Below are positions 52,782 to 63,097 of a DNA stretch of 64,000 nucleotides, in pieces. The translations under genes and the position numbers were made by a program. The notes below the pieces were generated by a model that saw only the letters and a list, made by a program, of their open reading frames with translations, was not told the origin of the DNA and did no database searches. Origin of the DNA: an uncultured Pelagibacteraceae bacterium (GTDB lineage: Bacteria; Pseudomonadota; Alphaproteobacteria; Pelagibacterales; Pelagibacteraceae); assembly GCA_902577875.1 (NCBI GenBank), contig CACHAX010000001.1, forward strand, positions 1-64,000. Reading direction: 5' to 3'. How positions within the stretch are numbered: position 1 is the first letter of the stretch; every line of letters begins with the position of its first letter.

Positions 52782-53867
52782 ATGGACGTTTTAAATAAAC
52801 TAAATGAGTTATTTTTATCTGTATGGAAGCAGGGAATTCTTGGGGTAGATTTCTTTCAGATAATAGTAGGTCTTGGAATATTCGTATTATTTTTAATATT
52901 TAGAGGCCTAATTAGCAAACTTGTTATAAAAAAATTAGAATTAATTTCAAAAAGAACAACTAATAAATTAGATGATACTTTTGTAAAATCTATGGAAGGT
53001 CCTGCTAGGTTTCTTCCAATTGTTCTTGGTGTCTTCTTTGCTAGTTACTATATGTCATTTGATAATGAGACGAGGGGTTTCATAGATAACGTTAACAGAA
53101 CATTAATAACAATTTTAATATTTTGGATAATACATCAAATAATTGAGCCAATATCATATATTTTAAATGGATTAGATAAAGTCCTGACAAAAGAATTAAT
53201 AGGCTGGATTATAAAGTCTCTTAAAATTTTAATTTTTATTTTAGGCGCAGCTGCTGTTCTTGAGTTATGGGGAATTAAAATTGGACCAATAATTGCAGGA
53301 TTAGGCTTGTTTGGTGTTGCAGTAGCATTAGGTGCACAGGATTTATTTAAAAATTTAATATCTGGAATTTTAGTATTAGTTGAAAAAAGATTTAGAATTG
53401 GTGATTGGATTAAAGTTGAGGGAGTTATTGAAGGAGTTGTTGAGAATATTGGATTTAGATCAACCGTTATAAGAAAATTTGATAAGTCACTAGCAATTAT
53501 TCCCAATTTTCAATTTGCAGAAAATGCAGTGATTAATAACACAAGGAAGACCAACTGGGCTATTAGTTGGATAATAACTCTTCAATATGACACTACAATT
53601 GATCAATTAAAAACCATAAGAGATGAGATTGAAGATCACATAAATAAAGGTGATGATTATGATCAATCTGTTGGAGTTGCTGTAAGAATAGATAAGTTTT
53701 CAGATAGCTCAATTGATATGTATGTAAGATGTTTTACAAAAACAAATAGTTGGACTAATTATTTACAAGTTAAAGAAAATCTGGCACTTGAAATAAAAAA
53801 AATTGTTGAAGGTAAGGGAGCTGCCTTTGCATTCCCAAGTCAGTCCATCTATGTTGAAAAAAAATGA
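52782..53867 (+). CDS. Small-conductance mechanosensitive channel (MscS family)
   Basis: GLGLFGVAVALGAQDLFKNLISGILVLVEKRFRIGDWI. Confidence 0.95.
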   Translation: MDVLNKLNELFLSVWKQGILGVDFFQIIVGLGIFVLFLIFRGLISKLVIKKLELISKRTTNKLDDTFVKSMEGPARFLPIVLGVFFASYYMSFDNETRGFIDNVNRTLITILIFWIIHQIIEPISYILNGLDKVLTKELIGWIIKSLKILIFILGAAAVLELWGIKIGPIIAGLGLFGVAVALGAQDLFKNLISGILVLVEKRFRIGDWIKVEGVIEGVVENIGFRSTVIRKFDKSLAIIPNFQFAENAVINNTRKTNWAISWIITLQYDTTIDQLKTIRDEIEDHINKGDDYDQSVGVAVRIDKFSDSSIDMYVRCFTKTNSWTNYLQVKENLALEIKKIVEGKGAAFAFPSQSIYVEKK

Positions 53868-54154
53868 TTGCTATATTTTATTTAGCTCTTCAAATTTTAA
53901 AACTTTATTCATATGTTGTAATTGCCAATGTTGTTATAAGTTGGTTGGTCGCTTTTAATGTACTAAATACAAGCAATCGGTTTGTATATTTAATATTAGA
54001 TTTCACTTATAAAATGACAGAACCGATTTTAATGAGAATAAGAAGATTTTTACCTAACCTTGGTGTTTTTGATATTTCTCCTATCGTACTTCTTTTGTTG
54101 ATATGGTTCATAGAAATGTGTATGAAACTCTACATTGCACCACTAATATTTTAA
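53864..54154 (+). CDS. YggT family membrane protein
   Basis: ISWLVAFNVLNTSNRFVYLILDFTYKMTEPILMRIRRFLPNLGVFDISPIVLLLLIWF. Confidence 0.93.
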   Translation: MIAIFYLALQILKLYSYVVIANVVISWLVAFNVLNTSNRFVYLILDFTYKMTEPILMRIRRFLPNLGVFDISPIVLLLLIWFIEMCMKLYIAPLIF

Positions 54155-54157
54155 TAA

Positions 54158-55003
54158 ATGATTTTAATTGATGGAAAAAAAGCTGCTGCTGATTTAAGAG
54201 AAGAGCTCAAGAAAGAAGTCTTATCTTTAAAAGATAAGCATAATAAAGTACCAGGTTTAACAGTCATATTGATTGGTGATTTAGCACCTAGCCAAATTTA
54301 TGTTAGAAATAAAGAGAAATCTGCCAATGAAGTGGGCCTTAAATCAGAGGTGATTAGATACCCTGACAGTGTTGATGAAAGTGAAGTTTTAAAAAAAATC
54401 GATGAACTTAACAATGATGACTCTGTTTCAGGAATTTTAGTTCAGTTACCACTTCCTAAACATATTGATAAACAAAAAGTTATAGAGGCAATTATGCCAG
54501 AGAAGGATGTAGATGGATTTCATCCCATGAATGTTGGTAATCTGTCGTCAGGTTATGAAAGTTCTATTCCGTGCACTCCTTTAGGTTGTTATTTATTAAT
54601 AAAAAAAATTGAACCAAACCTTAATGGAAAAAAGGCTGTAATTGTTGGAAGATCAAATTTAAATGGTAAGCCAATGACACAGTTGTTGTTGAAAGAAAAT
54701 TGTACAGTCACAATTACTCATTCAAAAACAAACGATCTTAAAGGAGAATGTTTAAAAGGAGACATTATAGTCGCTGCTGTTGGGATCCCTGAGCTTGTAA
54801 AAGGTGATTGGGTAAAAAAAGATGCAATTGTGATTGACGTTGGTATTAATAAAACTGAAAACGGCCTAGTTGGCGATGTGGCATTTGATGAAGTATCAAA
54901 AGTTGCAAAAGCTTTAACTCCTGTTCCAGGTGGCGTCGGACCTATGACTATTGCATGTTTACTTAAAAACACAATTGAGTGTTTTAAGAGAGCAAATAAA
55001 TAA
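54158..55003 (+). CDS. folD: Methylenetetrahydrofolate dehydrogenase/cyclohydrolase
   Basis: GILVQLPLPKHID; KDVDGFHPMNVG; VPGGVGPMTIACLL. Confidence 0.98.
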   Translation: MILIDGKKAAADLREELKKEVLSLKDKHNKVPGLTVILIGDLAPSQIYVRNKEKSANEVGLKSEVIRYPDSVDESEVLKKIDELNNDDSVSGILVQLPLPKHIDKQKVIEAIMPEKDVDGFHPMNVGNLSSGYESSIPCTPLGCYLLIKKIEPNLNGKKAVIVGRSNLNGKPMTQLLLKENCTVTITHSKTNDLKGECLKGDIIVAAVGIPELVKGDWVKKDAIVIDVGINKTENGLVGDVAFDEVSKVAKALTPVPGGVGPMTIACLLKNTIECFKRANK

Positions 55004-55008
55004 ATTTA

Positions 55009-57546
55009 CTATTGATTTCTAATTAAAGGATAAACTTTAGGACTTAAGTATTTAAGATTAGTTAGCATAATTAAAATCAAGGTCACAGTTCCTATAGAGG
55101 CACCAAGGTAAATTAAAACTTTAAAATCAAATTGCCAAACTAATTCAAAAATATTCTCCATAATAAATTTTGATCCAATTACTGCAAAAAAAATTGCAAT
55201 TAATATTACCGACATAAAAATTATTATAAATTCTATCAAAGACGAAAATATAATTTCTTTTTTTGAAAAACCTAAAATTTTAAATACAAGATTTTGGTAC
55301 TCTTTTACTTTTCCTTGGACCATTATAGCACTTGAGATAACAATCAATCCAATGACAATTGTTACACCAGAAATTAAGGTTACAGCTATGAAAACTTTAT
55401 TTAAAACTGATGTTACCTTGTTTAAGTAATCAGCAATTTTTATCATAGATAAACTCGGTAATACTTCTAACATTTTGGTTTCATCAAAATTATCTGGATT
55501 TTTAAACTTAGCAGTTGCTAAATATTCATGAGGAATTTTTTTTGCAAATTGTGGATTAAATAACATGGCAAAATTAATACTTAGATCACGATAATCAACT
55601 TCTCTAAAATTAACTATTTCTCCATCAATTTCTCGACCATAAATGTTTAAAGTAAAAATATCTCCTAACTCAATATTAAAATCTTTAGCTACTTTTGCAT
55701 CAAGCGATATCTGAAGTTGGCTAGGTTTAGATAAATCCCACCATTCTCCCTTTAAAATTGGGTTATCTTTAGGTATATTTTCAACCCAAGAAGATCTTCT
55801 TTCACTTCCAATTACCCAATAACTATCATTATCTGGTTTAATATAGCTATTTGGATTAACACCATTAATTTTTACTATTCCGGAAGAAACCATAGGTACT
55901 ATTTCAATGTTTGCATCAGGGTTCATTTTGTAAACACTTTGTTCAAATTTTTTCTTTTCACCTTTTTGAATTCCAACAAAAAAATAATCAGGTGCAATAT
56001 CTGGAATAGATCTTGCAATTTCTCTTTTAAAATTTGTTCCAACTAAAGCTAAAGTTAATAATAAAGTTACACCTAAGCCTAAAGACATAATTGTTATAGG
56101 AGTGATACTTTTTGTTTGAGTTATATTTTTTATCGATACTTTTAAAGAGATATTTGAAATAAAATTAAACTTTTTCAGTAAATAAATTATAATTTTAGAA
56201 AGTAAAAAAAATACAATTAGACATACAAAAAAAGCCAGAAAATAACCCAAGCTATAAGAAGGCCTTTCAGATCCTAGTGTAAACAATAAAACTAAAAATG
56301 ATAACAAGATAAAACTCAAAATAACTGACTTTTTTGAGTAATAAAATTGCAGGTTTTGGAATACATTTCTAAATAGGTTTGATGCTTTAACTTGATCAAT
56401 TGAACTTATTGTCGGTATTGAAAAAATTATAAGAACTAACAAACCTACAATAAATATTTTTATAAAATTAATTAAAGAGAATTTTGGATAAACATTTAAT
56501 CCCAACCCATCAGATAAATATTTATCTGCAATTGGTACAATTAAAAAACTTGAGCCATAAGAAATTACAGTAATAATAAATAATAATATTAATAATTGAA
56601 GATAATAAAGTGTTTTTATATTCCCTGAGTAAAATCCTACAGCTTTTCTTACAGCTATAGACATATTATTCTGGTTTATAAATGACAACAATGTATTAGC
56701 GATACCTATTCCAGCAATTAACATTGCACTAATTGAAACTAAAGAGAGAAATTGGGAAAAATTATTAATTATCCTTTTTAAGCCACTTGCTGAGTTTTCT
56801 GGAAATCTAAGTTTTACTTTTTGGTCATCTTTAAAAATATCTTTGATCTTACTTTCAATTTTTTCTGGATCATCAGTTGGTTTAAATTTTACTTTATATT
56901 CATAATTTAAAAAACTACCTATTCCATTTAGTTTTAGTATCTCCAAAGTTTGTTTTCCTGCTAATGCCCAATCTCCAAATGCTACAAACCCACTAACATC
57001 AGGTACAGATTTTATAATTCCAACAACTATGAAACTTTGATCTTGAACCTTAACTTTGTCATTTATTTTTATCTTTAAAGTTTTTGATAAACTTTCATTA
57101 ATCAAAATTGTCTTTGGTTCCTTTTTCATTCTTTCGTAAGCATCTTCTGGCTCATAAATAACTTCACCGTAAAGTGGATATTTTTCATCAACTGTTTTAA
57201 TTCTTGTAAATAATGATTTATTTTTTTCTCTGCCTGTCGTAGAAAGCATTGTACTGAACTCTATCATTTGTGAGACAGTTGAAAATTCCTTTACTTTATT
57301 GATTAAATTAAGATCCCCCTGATTACGATTATAATCGATTTCGAGATCTCCACCCAAAAGAACTTTTGCATTATCATTAAGCTCTTTTTTTAAACTATCT
57401 TCGATTGTAAAGATGGCACTTAAAATAAAAAGACTGATAAACAGCGTTACAATAATGCTTGAAATTTTTTTATAATTTCTGCTTAAATCCTTTAAAGCAT
57501 ACTTGAATATTAAACTTAAATCCGAAGAATTACTTAATTTTTCCAT
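55009..57546 (-). CDS. ABC transporter permease, FtsX/MacB-like (YbbP-type)
   Basis: 845 aa multi-TM with two FtsX-like regions; overlaps ABC ATPase gene. Confidence 0.92.
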   Translation of the reverse strand: MEKLSNSSDLSLIFKYALKDLSRNYKKISSIIVTLFISLFILSAIFTIEDSLKKELNDNAKVLLGGDLEIDYNRNQGDLNLINKVKEFSTVSQMIEFSTMLSTTGREKNKSLFTRIKTVDEKYPLYGEVIYEPEDAYERMKKEPKTILINESLSKTLKIKINDKVKVQDQSFIVVGIIKSVPDVSGFVAFGDWALAGKQTLEILKLNGIGSFLNYEYKVKFKPTDDPEKIESKIKDIFKDDQKVKLRFPENSASGLKRIINNFSQFLSLVSISAMLIAGIGIANTLLSFINQNNMSIAVRKAVGFYSGNIKTLYYLQLLILLFIITVISYGSSFLIVPIADKYLSDGLGLNVYPKFSLINFIKIFIVGLLVLIIFSIPTISSIDQVKASNLFRNVFQNLQFYYSKKSVILSFILLSFLVLLFTLGSERPSYSLGYFLAFFVCLIVFFLLSKIIIYLLKKFNFISNISLKVSIKNITQTKSITPITIMSLGLGVTLLLTLALVGTNFKREIARSIPDIAPDYFFVGIQKGEKKKFEQSVYKMNPDANIEIVPMVSSGIVKINGVNPNSYIKPDNDSYWVIGSERRSSWVENIPKDNPILKGEWWDLSKPSQLQISLDAKVAKDFNIELGDIFTLNIYGREIDGEIVNFREVDYRDLSINFAMLFNPQFAKKIPHEYLATAKFKNPDNFDETKMLEVLPSLSMIKIADYLNKVTSVLNKVFIAVTLISGVTIVIGLIVISSAIMVQGKVKEYQNLVFKILGFSKKEIIFSSLIEFIIIFMSVILIAIFFAVIGSKFIMENIFELVWQFDFKVLIYLGASIGTVTLILIMLTNLKYLSPKVYPLIRNQ

Positions 57547-58195
57547 CTTTGATTTTAATTTTTCGTTTTGCTTTGTCTGCTAATTTTGGATCATGTGTGA
57601 CCATTATTAAAGAAGACCCTTCTTCTTTGACATATTTAAATAAAATTTCAGAGATCATTATTGAGTTTTCGGTATCTAGATTACCAGTTGGTTCATCAGC
57701 TAAAATCAAATCTGGTTTCATTGCAATAGCTCTTGCAATCGCTACACGTTGTTGCTCTCCGCCAGATAATTGACTTGGAAGATTATTGAATCTATGTTTT
57801 AGACCAAATCGATCTAATAAACTTTTTGCTTCTTTCTCTGGATTTTTAAATTCATTAAGTTCAAGTGTTAAAGCTACATTTTCAACAGCTGTATAATTTG
57901 GAATTAAATAGAAAGATTGAAATATAATTCCTATATTTTGCTTTCTAATTTCAGATACTTCGTCTTCATTAAGATTTGTTATTTCCCTGTCTTGAAATAT
58001 AATTTTCCCTGAGGTTGGACGTTCTAGTCCACCAATAAGCATAATCAAGCTTGTTTTTCCTGACCCACTTTCTCCAACCACAGATACAGTTTCTTTTTTT
58101 TTTATAGTTAAATCAATATTTTTTAAAACATTGATATTGTCCTTCCCAGTTTGGTATTTGAGATTTATTTTTTTTAATTTAAGAAGTGTGTTCAT
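57530..58195 (-). CDS. ABC transporter ATP-binding protein (LolD/YbbA-like)
   Basis: GESGSGKTSLIMLIGGLERPTSG; LSGGEQQRVAIARAIAMKPDLILADEPTG; start moved to ATG at 58195 (MNTLLKLKKINLKY). Confidence 0.95.
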   Translation of the reverse strand: MNTLLKLKKINLKYQTGKDNINVLKNIDLTIKKKETVSVVGESGSGKTSLIMLIGGLERPTSGKIIFQDREITNLNEDEVSEIRKQNIGIIFQSFYLIPNYTAVENVALTLELNEFKNPEKEAKSLLDRFGLKHRFNNLPSQLSGGEQQRVAIARAIAMKPDLILADEPTGNLDTENSIMISEILFKYVKEEGSSLIMVTHDPKLADKAKRKIKIKDGKIK

Positions 58196-58802
58196 GAATA
58201 AAAGTTTATTTATAAAAATATTGTTATTCTTTCTAGTGCACATAAATGCAAGTGCAATAGAAAAGGTTATATTATTCGGCGATAGTTTAATGGCGGGTTA
58301 TGGTCTACCTAAAGAGCAACACTTATCTTTGGTTTTAGAAAGTAATCTCGTTAGCAGTGGTTTAAATATTAAGGTAATAAATGGAAGTGTGTCAGGAAGT
58401 ACTTCTTCTGGTGGATTGAATAGAGCAGAATGGAGTTTATCAGAACCCGGTATTGATCTAATCATCCTTGGTCTTGGGGCAAATGATATGCTTAGAGGAA
58501 TTCAACCAGATGAAACTGAAAGAAATTTAGAAGAAATAATTAAAATTGCTAATAGTAAAAAAATAAAAATTATAATAGCTGGGATGGTTGCGCCAACATC
58601 TCATGGAACTAAATATAAAAAAAATTTTGATGCTATTTATCCTAAATTGTCAAAAAAATATAATTTACCTTTAATTCCATTTTTGCTAGAGGGTGTTGCT
58701 CTTGATCCAAATCTAAATCAACAAGATGGCATACATCCTAACAAAGCTGGAACAATAGTTATAAGTAATACAATTCAAGATATTATTTCAAAAAATTATT
58801 AA
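58194..58802 (+). CDS. tesA: Arylesterase / lysophospholipase L1-like (TesA)
   Basis: Signal peptide MNKSLFIKILLFFLVHINASA; LFGDSLMAGYGLP; GANDMLRG; DGIHPN; divergent from the ABC pair. Confidence 0.94.
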   Translation: MNKSLFIKILLFFLVHINASAIEKVILFGDSLMAGYGLPKEQHLSLVLESNLVSSGLNIKVINGSVSGSTSSGGLNRAEWSLSEPGIDLIILGLGANDMLRGIQPDETERNLEEIIKIANSKKIKIIIAGMVAPTSHGTKYKKNFDAIYPKLSKKYNLPLIPFLLEGVALDPNLNQQDGIHPNKAGTIVISNTIQDIISKNY

Positions 58803-58808
58803 TCGGAT

Positions 58809-59810
58809 ATGAAAAAAAAATATCATCATTTAGCAAATGGCACATTTCGTAATCCTGAAGGATCAAAGGTGATTGATATGAATTTCAATTGGTCGTTTAA
58901 GGTCTTTAACCAAGAAAAAAAAAAATTAGATATGACATTTCCTGAAAGTAATGTCATTAAAAAAGAAAAAGTTTTATTGGATTTAAATAATTTCCAAAAA
59001 GAAGATTATGTAGCGTGGATAGGTCATGCAACATTTTTATTAAAATTAGGAGAAATAACAATAATAACAGATCCAGTTTTTTCAAAAAATGCAGGACCTT
59101 TATTTTTTGGGCCAAAGAGATTTACCGAACCAGCATTAAAACTTAATGAGATACCAAGAACAGAAATTTTTCTACTAACTCACAATCACTACGATCATCA
59201 AGACATGAAAACAATAATGAGATTTCCTTATAAAGAATCTAAAGTCCTGGTACCTTTAGGACTAAAAAAATATTTTAAAATTAATAGATTTAAAGATGTA
59301 AATGAAATGGATTGGTATGATCAAATAAGAATAAATCAGAATTTAAATATTACTTTTTTGCCATCAGTCCACTGGTCAAAAAGGAGTTTAACGGATACTA
59401 ACAAAACTTTATGGGGTAGCTATTTGATTGAATACAAAGGAAAAAAAATATTATTTTCATGTGATACTGGTGTTGGAAAAATATATAAAGAATTGGGAGA
59501 TAAGTATGGTCCAATTGATTTAACATTTATTAACATTGGCGCATATAATTTTTATCCTATGGCTTCAATTAAAGACTCTTCTGCTTACCACACTAACCCC
59601 GAAGAAGCCCTTGGACTTGCTAAAGATTTAAAAAGTAAAAAAGTAATTGGAATGCATTGGGGAACTTTTGTCTTATCACTTGAACCAATATTAGAGCCCC
59701 CTTTAAGGTTTAAGCAAAATGCAGAAAAATTTGGATTTAAAAAAGATGATGCAATTGTTTTTAAAATTGGTGAATTTAAATTATTCAAAGAGCTTTTTGA
59801 TACTAACTAG
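58809..59810 (+). CDS. MBL-fold hydrolase, NAPE-PLD-like
   Basis: WIGHATFLLKLGEITIITDPVFS; LLTHNHYDHQD; IGMHWGTF. Confidence 0.92.
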   Translation: MKKKYHHLANGTFRNPEGSKVIDMNFNWSFKVFNQEKKKLDMTFPESNVIKKEKVLLDLNNFQKEDYVAWIGHATFLLKLGEITIITDPVFSKNAGPLFFGPKRFTEPALKLNEIPRTEIFLLTHNHYDHQDMKTIMRFPYKESKVLVPLGLKKYFKINRFKDVNEMDWYDQIRINQNLNITFLPSVHWSKRSLTDTNKTLWGSYLIEYKGKKILFSCDTGVGKIYKELGDKYGPIDLTFINIGAYNFYPMASIKDSSAYHTNPEEALGLAKDLKSKKVIGMHWGTFVLSLEPILEPPLRFKQNAEKFGFKKDDAIVFKIGEFKLFKELFDTN

Positions 59811-60867
59811 AATTTTCCATCAACCACAATCCATCTTGATTTAAAAAATATAGTTTACCATTTATAGGATGAATTTGTATGTCTCTGATTCTTCCAATTT
59901 TATCTTTAAATATTATTTCCTCTTTTACGTTTGATAAATCATTAAACTCTAATTTTCTTAAAGACTTATCTTTAAGTGAAGTAATTAATGCATGACCATT
60001 CCATTCTTTAAATTCATTCCCATTGTAAATTGTGATTGCACTTGTGGCTATAGATGGAACCCAATATTGAATGGCTTTTGTAAAGCCAGGTTTCCATTTT
60101 GGCCCTATTGGTATACCTGAATAATTTGTGCCACCCCATCCAAGAATTTTCCAACCATAATTTTCACCTTTCTTTGCTTCACCAAACCAATCGCCTCCTT
60201 TTGCACCATGATTGCTCATATAAATTTTTCCATCAAAAGGTGATAAAGCTAAACCTTGAGGATTTCTTACACCAATTTGGTATATTTCAGGTAGCCAGTC
60301 TGATTTCCCCTCAAAACGAGGATTGTCTTTTGGAATGCCACCATCCAGATAAATTCTAATTATACTTCCTGGATGTTTATTTCCATCTTGAGCAATCATT
60401 CCCCCGCCTCTTTCACCTGCAGAAGCAAATAAATAATTGTCTTTAATTACCAGTCTTGAACCAAAATGATATGGCGAGTCAATTGGTGGATTGGCTTGAA
60501 AAATATTTTTAAAATTTAATTTGTTTTTATTAAATTTTGCACGTGCAATTGAAGTACTAGTCTTCCAATTATTTCTATTTTCTGTGTATGAGATGTAAAT
60601 ATAATCTTCATGATACAGAATATCCAATAATCCTCCCTGTCCATATTCTACAAAATTTAAGTTATGACCAATTTCACCCATCTTTCTTGTTGAAATATTA
60701 ACAAGTTTTATTTTGCCACCTTTCTCGGTAACAATCATTTCATTATCATTAACGAACGACGAACCCCAAGGTGCTTCTAATTCAATAATTTTATTAAAAT
60801 TAAAATTTTTACTAAATGAATTAGTTGAGAATAATATTAATGATAAAAGAAATAATAATTTCTTCAC
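59803..60867 (-). CDS. PQQ-dependent sugar dehydrogenase (aldose dehydrogenase-like), exported
   Basis: LEAPWGSSFVNDNEMIVTEKGGKI; GVRNPQGLALSPFDGKIYMSNHGAKGGDW; GTG start at 60867 gives a clean signal peptide (VKKLLFLLSLILFSTNSFS). Confidence 0.92.
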   Translation of the reverse strand: MKKLLFLLSLILFSTNSFSKNFNFNKIIELEAPWGSSFVNDNEMIVTEKGGKIKLVNISTRKMGEIGHNLNFVEYGQGGLLDILYHEDYIYISYTENRNNWKTSTSIARAKFNKNKLNFKNIFQANPPIDSPYHFGSRLVIKDNYLFASAGERGGGMIAQDGNKHPGSIIRIYLDGGIPKDNPRFEGKSDWLPEIYQIGVRNPQGLALSPFDGKIYMSNHGAKGGDWFGEAKKGENYGWKILGWGGTNYSGIPIGPKWKPGFTKAIQYWVPSIATSAITIYNGNEFKEWNGHALITSLKDKSLRKLEFNDLSNVKEEIIFKDKIGRIRDIQIHPINGKLYFLNQDGLWLMENSS

Positions 60868-60868
60868 T

Positions 60869-61579
60869 CTATGAAAGTTTTGATCTACCACCATCGACAG
60901 CAATAATTTGTCCTGTAACCCAAGAACTGTCTTCAGTTATTAGAAATTTTGCAAGCGAAGCTGAATCTTTACCTTCTCCAAGTCTTTTTAATGGATGGGC
61001 TTTCGCTATACCATCAGCTAAAACTTTATTTTTAAGCATTGGCTCTGCAATTTTTGAATTAGTTAAACTTGGAGCAATGCAATTTACTCTTATATTAGGA
61101 GCAAATTCTGCTGCTAAAGAAACAGTTAATCCTTCAACAGCTGCTTTAGTTGAAGCTATAATTGCATGATTTGTAAAACCTCTTTGAGCAGCTACAGTTG
61201 AAAACAAGACAATTGATCCTTTATTTTTTTTTAAACTTTCTTGATAACCTTTAATTAAATCTACTGCAGAATATAAATTTAGTTTCATACATTTTGTAAA
61301 ATCTTGTTCTGAAACCATTCTCAAAGGCTTTAAATCAATTGAACCAACACAATAAGCTATACCTTTGATATCATCTATTTCGGATTTAATCTTTTCAACA
61401 AAACCATTTTCCAAAACATCAGAGACTGTAAATTTACAGTTTAGTTTTTCAGACAAAGATTTTGTTCTTTCTTCATCCCTACCAACTAAATGTACTTCTT
61501 TGCCGGCTGCATATAACTGTTCGGCTAAATTAGATCCGATAGATCCTGTCGCACCTACTACTAAATATTTTTCTGACAT
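60869..61579 (-). CDS. Short-chain dehydrogenase/reductase
   Basis: VVGATGSIGSNLAEQL; ASTKAAVEGLTVSLAAEFAPNIRVNCIAPSL. Confidence 0.93.
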   Translation of the reverse strand: MSEKYLVVGATGSIGSNLAEQLYAAGKEVHLVGRDEERTKSLSEKLNCKFTVSDVLENGFVEKIKSEIDDIKGIAYCVGSIDLKPLRMVSEQDFTKCMKLNLYSAVDLIKGYQESLKKNKGSIVLFSTVAAQRGFTNHAIIASTKAAVEGLTVSLAAEFAPNIRVNCIAPSLTNSKIAEPMLKNKVLADGIAKAHPLKRLGEGKDSASLAKFLITEDSSWVTGQIIAVDGGRSKLS

Positions 61580-61606
61580 AAATTTTTAAAGGGTTATATA
61601 TAGTTA

Positions 61607-63097
61607 ATGAAATTATTTTTTCTACTTGGAAATCAGCTTTTCTCAGAGAAATATCTAGAAAAGTACAGAAAAGACCACTTTTTCTTTATGGCTGAAGATT
61701 ATCAGCTCTGTACGTACGAAAAGCATCATAAACAAAAGATATTATTGTTCTTATCTTGCATGCGATCTCACGCAGATAGACTAAAAAAAAATAAATTTAA
61801 ATTAGAATATTCTTCGATCGAGGATAAATCTTTCAAGCTGGATTACACAGAAAAATTAAAAAAAATAATTAAAGCAAAAAAAATTAAAGAAATTTCAAGT
61901 TTCGAAATTGAGGATAAGTTTTTTGAAAATAAAATTACCAATTTTTTAAAAAAGGAAAAAATTAAATGGAATATTATTCAAACACCAATGTTTTTAAATT
62001 CTAGAGAAAAATTTAAAAACTATTTATCAAAATCAAAAAAACCTTTTATGGCAGTTTTTTATAAAGATACTAGAAGAGATTTGGATATACTCATGAAAAA
62101 AGATGGTAATCCAGAAGGAGGCAAATGGAGTTTTGACGAAGAAAATCGAAATAAACTTCCAAAAAATATATCTATACCCAAATTTCCTAAAATTACTGAG
62201 ACTGTTCATACGAAAAAACTAAAAATTTTAATTGATAAAAATTTTAAAAGTCACCCAGGTAATACGAAAGATTTTTGGTTTGCTACGGAATATGATGATG
62301 TAATTAAATTATTAAATTTTTTTATTAAAGAGAAATCAAATTTATTTGGGGATTATGAAGATGCAGTTGATCAGAAAGACAATATATTATTTCATAGTGC
62401 TTTAAGTCCTTACATCAATTTAGGTCTTATCACTCCAGAATTTATAATTAAAAAAGTTTTAGATTTTCACAACAAAAATAAAATAAGATTAAATTCCTTA
62501 GAAGGTTATATTCGTCAAGTAATCGGATGGAGAGAATTTATGAGGGGAATATATCAAAGCTATTCAAAAGAAATGGAAACTAGAAATTTTTTTAAACAAA
62601 ATAGAAAAATGAAAAACTCATGGTACGAAGGAACAACAGGATTACCACCTTTAGATTATGCTATTAAAAATGCAGTGAATTATGGTTGGTCACATCATAT
62701 TGAAAGGTTAATGATCTTATCAAACATAATGAATTTATGTGAAGTTAAGCCAACGTATGTTTACAAATGGTTTATGGAAATGTTTGTGGATTCCTCAGAC
62801 TGGGTAATGGTCCCGAATGTTTATGGAATGGGGCTTTTCAGTGATGGAGGAATATTTGCAACAAAACCATATATTTGCGGCTCCGCTTATTTCATGAAAA
62901 TGATGGATTTTAAAAAAGGAGAATGGTGCAATACCATGGATGGTCTTTATTGGAGATTCATTAATAGAAATAGAGCCTTCTTTTTAAAAAATCCTAGACT
63001 TTCTATGATGGTTAGAATTTTCGATAAAATGAAACCTGATAGAAAAAAATTAATTTTAGCTGAGGCAGAAAAATTTATTAAACAAAATACTGCATAG
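61607..63097 (+). CDS. Cryptochrome/photolyase-related protein (PhrB/FeS-BCP-like)
   Basis: FFLLGNQLF...AEDYQLCTYEKHHKQKILLFLSCMRSHADRLK; GYIRQVIGWREFMRGIY; FMEMFVDSSDWVMVPNVYGMGLFSDGGIFATKPY. Confidence 0.93.
   Translation: MKLFFLLGNQLFSEKYLEKYRKDHFFFMAEDYQLCTYEKHHKQKILLFLSCMRSHADRLKKNKFKLEYSSIEDKSFKLDYTEKLKKIIKAKKIKEISSFEIEDKFFENKITNFLKKEKIKWNIIQTPMFLNSREKFKNYLSKSKKPFMAVFYKDTRRDLDILMKKDGNPEGGKWSFDEENRNKLPKNISIPKFPKITETVHTKKLKILIDKNFKSHPGNTKDFWFATEYDDVIKLLNFFIKEKSNLFGDYEDAVDQKDNILFHSALSPYINLGLITPEFIIKKVLDFHNKNKIRLNSLEGYIRQVIGWREFMRGIYQSYSKEMETRNFFKQNRKMKNSWYEGTTGLPPLDYAIKNAVNYGWSHHIERLMILSNIMNLCEVKPTYVYKWFMEMFVDSSDWVMVPNVYGMGLFSDGGIFATKPYICGSAYFMKMMDFKKGEWCNTMDGLYWRFINRNRAFFLKNPRLSMMVRIFDKMKPDRKKLILAEAEKFIKQNTA

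Noticed and set aside
58131-58193. N-terminal extension of tesA in the ORF track
   Set aside because: Signal peptide begins at the ATG at 58194; the extension is antisense to the ABC ATPase coding region.
60868-60903. N-terminal extension of the PQQ sugar dehydrogenase
   Set aside because: Overlaps the upstream SDR gene; the GTG at 60867 gives a proper signal peptide.
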